DNA of 64,000 nucleotides, taken from positions 78,491,326 to 78,555,325 of the forward strand of contig NC_079322.1 in the NCBI RefSeq assembly GCF_029931775.1. The letters run 5' to 3'. The stretch is from Euleptes europaea (taxonomy: Eukaryota > Chordata > Lepidosauria > Squamata > Sphaerodactylidae). The translations under genes and the position numbers were made by a program. Each line of letters begins with the position of its first letter. Position 1 is the first letter of the stretch. The notes below the pieces were generated by a model. That model saw only the letters and a list, made by a program, of their open reading frames with translations, did not search any database and was not told where the DNA came from. Positions 48,001 through 57,000 of this stretch are shown here, in pieces.

Positions 48001-51000
48001 AATCTACCTGACCAGAGAGACTCTCTTAAGTGTCTTGCCAGCGTGGTATAGTGGTTAAGAACAGTGGTTTGGAGCAGTGGGCTCTGATCTGGAGAACCGG
48101 ATTTGGTTTCCCACTCTTCCACATGAAGCCAGCTGGGTGGCCTTGGGCTAGTCACAGCTCACTCAGCCCCACCTACCTCACAGAGTGTCTGTTGGGGGGA
48201 GGGAAGGGGATCGTCAGCCCGTTTGATTCTTCCTTAAGTGGTAGAGAAAGTCGGCATATAAAAACCAAATCTTCTTCTTCTGGCATGCTCTCCGCAGGTG
48301 GCGCGCAAGACAGATTGTGAAGAACATCCCTCCCTCCGACATGGAACAGATTAAGGCCAAGGTGGCAGCGCTGGACGTCTTGCAAGGACTTCGGAAGGAC
48401 TGGGGCTGCGGCAGGAACTGGGGACGGAATTATTTGGTGTTGGTAAGAATTTGACATGGGAAGGGGGTCAGCAGCTCAGGTTTTTCCATTCCAGCCTATG
48501 CCAGTCCTGGCTTTTGTGCGCTTGTGGTGGGAGAAGAACACAAGAGCAGGTGTCAGACGGTTGAACAAGACATCCTCATGAAGTGGGAGAGCAAGATGCC
48601 AGTCCAGGAGCACTTTAAAAACCAACAAGATTTCCAGGCTACGAGCTTTTGAGAGTCAGTGCTCACTTCATCAGATACGAGCAGGACTCACTCAAATCCT
48701 GCTCTTCTAAAGCAGTCCAACATGCTGGACTGGATGGACCCTCACTGGTCTGATCCAGCAAGGCTCTTCCTGTACTCTTTTAAATCAGCAATTCCCCCTT
48801 CTTAAAGACAAGTGAAGTAGCTCCCTCCCTGCCCTTCCCTTGAGCAGTTTCTTCAGCTGGTTTCTGGTTTCTATAGAGCTTTTGTAAAAAAGAAAAGAAA
48901 ACAACCCTCCAAACTCTGCTGCCACCCCCTCTTTCCTGACTCTTCCACCTTCGCCTTGCCTCCCCGCCCTTCACGCCTCCAAGTCCTTCCTCTTCACCCC
49001 CACCTCCAGTCTCACTTGAGTCCAGGAAGAGGCTTCTCTTGCTGGCATTTTGCTGGCCTGCCGTGAACTCGAGCTAGTTCTGCTGCGCTCAGGAGGAGAC
49101 CGGAGAGTTTGGCTCTTGATTTGGAGTGACGCTAGAGGGTGCTCTGACCCAGCTGCTACCCACACAGCATTACAAATTACATTATAGCAAACATGTAGTC
49201 CTTTTGGAGTATCTTAAAGCTTTTCTCATGCACTGTCTTAGTAACTTAGTAAGTAACTACCTTAGTAAGAACCATCTTAGTAAGAACTACCTTAGTAAGA
49301 ACAGAAGTATAGGGTCTAGATCACGCGAAGTGCTGGTATCGCTTTACTCCGCTCTGGTTAGACCTCAACTAGAGTACTGTGTTCAGTTTTGGGCACCGGA
49401 ATTTAAGAAAGATGTAGACAAGCCGGATCGTGTCCAGAGGAGGGCAACAAAGATGGTGAGGGGTCTGGAGACCAAGTCCTATGAGGAAAGGTTGAAGGAG
49501 CTGGGTATGTTTAGTCTGAAGAGGAGAAGACTGAGAGGGGATATGATAACCATCTTCAAGTACTTGAAGGGCTGTCATATAAAGGATGGTGCCGAGTTGT
49601 TTTCTGTTGCCCCAGAAAGTAGGACCAGAACCAACCGGTTGAAATTAAATCAGAAGAGTTTCCATCTAGACATTAGGAAGAATTTTGTAACAGTTAAAGC
49701 GGTTCCTCAGTGGAACAGGCTTCCTTGGGAAGTGGTCAGCTCTCCTTCCCTGGAGGTTTTTAAGAAGAGGTTAGATGGCCACCTGTCAGCAATGCTGATT
49801 CTATGACCTTAGGTAGATGATGAGAGGGAAGGCATCTTTGCCCTCTTCTGGGCATGGAGTAGGGGTCACTGGGGGTATGGGGTGGAGGTAGCTGTGAAAT
49901 TCCTGCATTGTGCAGGGGGTTGGACTAGATGACCCTGTTGGTCCTTCCAACTTTATGATTCTATGAATCCTGGGGAAGAGCCGTGGCTCAGTGGTAGAGC
50001 ATCTGCTTGGCATGCAGAAGGTCCCAGGTTCAATCCCCGGCATATCCAGTTAAAGGGACTAGGCAAGTAGGTGATACAAAAGACCTTTTCTTGAGTCCCT
50101 GGAGAGCCACTGCCGGTCTGAGTAGACAATACTGACTTTGATGGACCAAGGGTCTGATTCAGTAGAAGGCAGCTTTGTGTGTTCATGTGTGTTAAATGTG
50201 TTTTCAAGATCACAGGGAGAGGCCCTCCTGGCTGCCCCATCAATCTAAAAAGCTCATCTAGTGGGCCCACAAGAGAGGGCCTTTTCGGTGGCAGCCCCAT
50301 GATCAGGATCAACCTCCACAGGGAGGTGCGCCTGGCCCCCCTCACTCTTGATCTTTGGACCTTGTTTGATTAAAGCAGTTTTAATTTGTGATTTTAAAAT
50401 TTTGGTTTTATGTATTTTTGTATATTTTATTTTTATGTATTTTGTCTACGTTATAAGCTGCCTTATCTCCATAAGGAAGAAAGGGGACTAATAAACTAAA
50501 AAACAAATAAACAACTCTTACTACACCCTTGTGAGGCAGACCTGTAGTAACAGGCAGTCTGAAAGCTGAGAGAAAGAAGTTTGTCTGACTCTGAGGCTTC
50601 CCTCTTGAATTCATGACCAGGGAGTTGAACCCCTCAGGCAATTTAAACTCTTACAAGCCTTTGCAAATCATCTGTAGGGTCCTGGCCAGGGCACTGCAGT
50701 TACTGGCTCAGTTCAGACGTAATGTAAAGCCGTGGGTGTTTTTTATGGCTAGTTCATGAAAGCAGCATTCAGCTCTGCACTCAAATTCTGGCGTGCCCTG
50801 AGAAACACTGGTTTTATCGCCTTCTCTCTGGCCGAGTTTCCCTGTAGCAGAGGAGTCTGCCAGGATGTTACTGCAGAACAATCTTTTTCTAGTTTTTTGT
50901 TCGTTCACCAAAATCAGACAACCAGATGCTCCAGGTTGGTTCAGAACATCAAAGGAGCCCTTCTGGAGCTGACCTAGGCCATTTATGCATGGGAGGTTTT

Positions 51001-54000
51001 GTCTTGGATTTGCCGCTCTCTAGATGCACATTTTCCTTATCCGAATTCTCAGAACCTCAAAATTCTCAAAACTTCAAATTCTCAATATTCTCAAAAATAA
51101 GCATGGAGGCTTATTGCTGAGTTTTGAAAATTCGGATGGGAATAACGTGCATCTAGAGAGCGGCAAATCCAAGGCAAAACCTCCTGTGCATAAATGACCC
51201 TAGACTAGCATCCTGCTTCCAAAAAGGCCAAACAAAGGGTTGCCAACTCTGGGTTGGGAAATTCCTGGAGATTTAGGGGGTGGAGCCTGGGAGAGGAAGC
51301 AGCTCAGTGGAAATGTATGCCATAGAGACCACTCCCCAAAGCTGCCATTTTCTGCAGGGGAACTGATCTCTGTAGCTTGGAGATCAGTTATAATTTCAGA
51401 TCTCCAGGCCCCAAATGGAGGTTGGCAACCTTATACTCCCAGCATAACATACCTCGCAGTGTTGTTGTGAACATGAAATGGGAAAGGAAGGAAATCTTAG
51501 GGGAGGAGCTGTGGCTCAGTTTGTAGAGCATCTGTTTGGCATGCAGAAGGTCCCAGGTTCAATCCCCGGAATCTCCAGTTAAAGAGACTAGGCAAGCAGG
51601 TGATGTGAAAGACCTCAGCCTGTGAGACCCTGGAGAGCTGCTGTCAGTCTGAGTAGACAATACTGACTTTGATGGACCAAGGGCCTGATTCGGTATAAGG
51701 CAGCTTCATATGTTCATATGTATGTGTTCTTTACTGCCCTGAGTTCCTCGGTGGGAGGACGGGGTAGAAATGAATCGATAGGTAGCAGTCGATAGACTTT
51801 TCCTTCTCCGCGAATCTCTCTGACCCCCTTGGGAGCCCCTTTCTGGCTCTCTGGCTCTGCCTCGTGTTGGGGTCCCCTGCTCCTGCCAACTAAAAGCACA
51901 AGTACATCAAGTCTGGTACAGAGAAAGGCAACTAAAGGGACTTGGCGTGGGCTCCAAAAACTTGTGCAAGGACATGACCTTTTAGTTTAGACGAATCAAT
52001 GTTGACCTAACTTTCCTAAACTTGAAAAAAAATCCCTTCCTTATAAATTCTCCAATCTAAGGGAATGTGATGGTTGAGGCTTATAAATTGTGGAGAAATA
52101 CCAAATAGAGAGTAATTATTTATGGAATGTACAAAGCAATAAATGACAGAATGGAAGGACGGGAGAGACATTAGCATAGAACATTGATAAAAACAACAAA
52201 ACCCAGACTGTAAAAATAGCAAGCAGGTAGCACAGATCTCCGTTGTCTTGGCACCAGAACGGAGCCATCAGACACCGATGCCCCCATATTCAACTCCCTG
52301 AAGCTCCTGCCTGGTGGAAAAGAAAAGCATTTTTGTTTTAACCTGAGCGGTGAAGCTGTTCTACTAGCCAAAAGCCCCTGGTGGGCGACGGCGTTACCGC
52401 CATCTTGGCTCTTGGCTCTCAAATTGCCCCCATTTGGGGGTCTAATGGATCAGGCTACATTTAGACAACGTCAAGTTCAGGTCCCTCTTTGCCACTGGCA
52501 GGAGGTTGTGGGGGCGGAGCCTGAGGAGGGCAGGGTTTAGGGTTTGTCTTCAATGCCATAGAGTCCAATTGGCAAAGCTGCCATTTTCTCTGGGGGAACT
52601 GATCTCTATCAACTGGAGATCAGTTGCAATAGCAGGAAATCTGCAGCTAGTACCTGGAGGTTGGCAACCCTAATTAAGTGGCCTGAGGGCTGAATGATAA
52701 GCTAGGGAAGGCCGGACGTGGCCCTGGGGTCATAATTAGCCCACCCCTGCCTTTGCTGCCTCTCCGTTCCACTCTGGCAGGATTGCTGAGTCAGCCTAGG
52801 CCTGTTGCGTCAAGCCTGTCCCACCCACCGGGGTGGGTGGGTGCTTTGTCACCCGCTGCTCACTACAATGCCAGAAGGGTCTTGGTGGCGCAAGGGCGCT
52901 GGAAGCAACCAAGATGCCTGGGGTTTCCTGGGGAAGAAGGTGGGGGCTACTAGCTTTTAGAGCTGCATGTAGGAAAGGGCTTCCCGAGTGCAGGGAGTTA
53001 TTTCTTTGCACCGTCTCCATGGTGATTTCTCCCCGAATCTTCTAATCAAGGAGCAAAGCGCCGGTGTGGGTGGGAGGCCCCCACAGCCGCTTCTGTGCTT
53101 GCTGGCTACGGAGTCATGCTGTGCTAAAGCAGAAGAGCCTCCCCACCCAAGCTGCCACTCACAGAGGGAGAGCCGCCACACCGGCCAGCATCTAGGGCTG
53201 GAGAAGCAAGAGGAAAGCCAGGAGCCCCCTTCACCAGAAAGCGGCTGCCTCTTGGCAGCTGTTTGACCGGGCAGGCAAAAAGGGCAGTTTTGTCCAGAGA
53301 AAGGGGGACTGGAATTGAGAGCTGACTTGCACTTTGCAGAGATGGAAGTGGTGTTATTCAGGTATCACTCCAGACAAGCAAGGTCTATCCCCTATTTTTT
53401 ATCTGGCAATGCCAGGAGTTAAATCTGAGACCTTGTGCATGCAGCACAGGTCGGGATGCCAGCTTCCAGGTGGGACCTGAGGACCCCCCGGAATTACAGC
53501 TCATCTTCAGACTACAGAGGTCAGTTTCCCTGGAGAAAATGGATTCTTTGGAGGGTGCACTCCATGGCATTCCCCCCCCCCTCTGAGGTCCCTGTCCTCC
53601 CCAGGCTCCATCCCCAAATCTCCAGCAGTTTCCCAAGATCATCTGTTTCAGGATCTGGTTTCCCGCAATGGGCAATTGGGTGCCCTGGCAGGCCCACAAA
53701 CAGAGGCACAAAGCATTTGTCTGTTACACTGCCTTTGAACATGGAGGTTCCCGATAGCCATCATGGCTCTCATTAATTTGTCTCTTATAAAGCCATCTAA
53801 GCTCCTGGCCACCACCATGTCCTGTGGTGGGGAGTTCCGCAAGCTGATTATGTCTTCTGTGAAGAAGTCCCCTTCCCATTCATCACTGGTCTTTCCCTGT
53901 AGGCTCCTCTCCTCAGATAATGGCTGTTTCTTTCCTTGCTCTAGGCAGGCCCCTCTGCTCACGCCCTTCTCTGTTCCTCCAGGTTGACGAAAACCCTGTC

Positions 54001-57000
54001 ATGGCTGGCCAGTTCGCAAAGCGGGTGGAGGCCCTGAAGGAGAAGGTGCATTTCCACTCGGTGCTGTTCTCATGCCACGTCCGTAAGGTGAGGGGCGGAC
54101 CCGCGTGGAGAAGCTGTGCTTTCCCGCCGAGAGCCTGCTTATTGCCTGGGCAACTCCACATCACAGATGCTCTGCTTGACTAGCTATTCCTTCTCCCTGG
54201 GGCCCCCCTGCAGACTCCAATTCTATAAGCCGCTGATGGGTCTCTAATTCTTAGCATACATATGAAACTTCAGCTCCCAAGAGGATTTGGGGGAAACCAC
54301 ACCTAAACAGGTAGGAAAGTGATAAATTGGTGGCATAGAGCCGAGGGTTGTCAAAGTCCAGGCGGGCCCTGGTGATCTGCTGGAATGACCGCTGATCTCC
54401 AGACTACATAGATCAGTGGCTGCTTTGGAAGGTGGACTCTGTGGCAGTATACCCTGCTAAGGGCCCTGCCCTCCCCAGGCTCCACCCCCCACATCTCCAG
54501 GAATTTCCCAACCCAGGTTGGCAGCCCTCCAGAACCATAAGGTTGCAGCACTATTACCCAGCTGGGGTTTGAGCCAAACCCAACCTCGGTGAGCCAAAAG
54601 AGCCATCTGCCACGTCTCTTGGTCAGCCTCATCCGATGTGGCAGCCGTTGAGCAATCCAAAGGCATCCCCCTCGGTCTCTCTATTCCTTGGTAGCAATAT
54701 AATGAAAGACAGATATACTTTTCCCTGGAAGTGGAAAAGCGGTTAACTTTCAGATAGGAAGTTAAATTTTAGCCTGACTGCGATGGCGTCTTTTTGGGTC
54801 TCTGTGGTTGACTGGAGAGTGGCCAGGTCATTAACATCCGCTGCCTGCTCCATTTCCTTATTCCTGTCATCCTGGTTTTCCCAATGGTCCCTCACAGATA
54901 AACCACTGCAACAAGAGCACAGACCGGGCCCTTCTCATCACAGACCGGCACCTGTACAAGATGGAGCCCAGGAAACAATACCGAGTGATGGCATCCATCC
55001 CTCTGAAGATGGTGAGTGTGCCTTGCAGTGCGAGGAGGCTCGGAGGAGGAAGACAAAGGGGTCTGTCTGTGTGGGGAACACAGTCTAAGATTCAAAACCC
55101 CTTGGAATAAGGGGCTCCTTGCTCATCCCTCCTCTAGGGTGGGCAGGGCCCCTAGGATTTTGCCTCCCTTGTTCTTCCCATCTTGGGGCCCCTGCTAAAC
55201 AGTGGCCCTGAATGCAGTGGGATTTCACTGCAAGATGCAGAGCTCTCAATTGTGCTCTGGCTCTTTAATTAAAGCCACACCTCTGGCGACTAGGTTTCTT
55301 AGCACATGCACTCAGATGGAGTGAGGTTACCGGGTGGAGGCAAGTCTGCATCCCACGGTTCCTTTGGGGAGGGGCCATGGCTCAGTGGTACTTGGCATGC
55401 AGGAGGTCCCAGGTTCAATCCCCGGCATCTCCAGATTAAAAGGACTAGACAGGTAGGTGATGTGAAAGATCTTTGCCTGACCCCCTGGAGAGCCGCTGCC
55501 GGTCTGAGTAGACAATACTGACTTTGATGGACCGAGGGTCTGGTTCAGTATAAGGCAGCTTCATGTGTTCATGTGATGTTCCCAGAATGTTTGTGATAGA
55601 GAGGGGGCACAGGGCAAGACCTACGGCCCCAGCACCTTGCCATGGACCTGGTGGTTAGCCTTTCTGAGCACATGAAACCGTAGTGCCACCAACCAAATAC
55701 TTGTGGCTCTTGAACAATTGAGCCCACCCCGATCCTCTCCTAAAGATACCACCTTGTGGCAAACGAGCAGGCTTCCTTGGGAGGTGGTAAGCTCTCCTTC
55801 CGTGGAGATTTTAAAGAAGAGGCTAGATGGCCATCTGTCAGCAATGCTGACTCTGTGACCTTAGGCAGATCATGAGAGGGAGGGCACCTTGGCCATCTTC
55901 TGGGCATGGAGTGGGGGTCACTGGGTGTGTGTGTGGGGGAGGTAGTTTGGAATTTCCTGTATTGTGCAGGGGGTTGGACTAGATGATGGTCCCTGGTGGT
56001 CCCTTCCAACTCTATGATTCTATGATTTTATGAAATCAACATAAAACCTCACAGTCTATTGTTTGGAAGCCCTATCAAAGCATAGGGAAGTTTGTGGTTG
56101 GTCTTTCAGGCAGACTTTTGCATGGGAAGGGTGTGTGCCGGTGTTTGATGGAGTCTTCTAAAATCCTACTTGTTGACTTAGACCAGGGATCCCCAACCTT
56201 TTTAAGGCTGAGGGCACCTCTGGAATTTTGAGAGGGGGGGGGGTGAGTGCCACCCCAAAATGGCTGCCACAGGAGGTAGCGTGAAACCGAAAATGGCTGC
56301 CTCCAGAGGTGGAGGCAAATGGCATTCCTCCTTCTTTACACTGCCCGGGAAGGAGGAAATCATGAAGGGGGAGTGGAACCCCACACTAAGGAAAGGGCAG
56401 GTGTTTACTGGCCATCCTGATCCTCCAGTGGAAAACTCTTTCATTCAAATGAAGGAAGCCAGTAACAAATCCTGCCTTACTATGGCTGTACCCACTTTCT
56501 GAAAAATGTGGGAAGTTCTAGTGGGCACGATGGTTCCCACAGGCACCACGTCTAGGAATCCTGATCTAGCCATTAATTCCTTCCCTCCTGTCACTTAGAG
56601 GAGGGCAGGGAGCAGTTCCTGTTGGCAGCAGAGGATCATAGGACTCGCAATAGTGGGTTTAAATTATGGGTGGAAAGATTCTGGCTGGATATTAGGGAAA
56701 ATATTTTTATACAGTAAGAGTTGTTGGACAGTGGAATGGGCTGCTTAGGGAGGTGGTGAGGCTCCCCCCCACTGGCAGTCTTTAAGCAGAGGCTGAACAA
56801 GCGCTTGTCAGGGATGCTCTAGGCTGATCCTGCATTAAGCAGGGGTTGGACTAGATGGCCTCTAGGGACACCTTCCAACTCCATGATTCTATGTGATTTT
56901 CATCCTGACAGGTGACAGGGGTGAGCGTGACTAGTGGCGTGGACCAGCTGGTGGTATTCCACACACAGAACCACCACGGGCTGGTGGTCTGCCTTCACAA

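Noticed and set aside
49126-49806. A 226-codon ORF as a novel gene
   Set aside because: It is a short tandem repeat joined to a well-kept CR1 ORF2 end.
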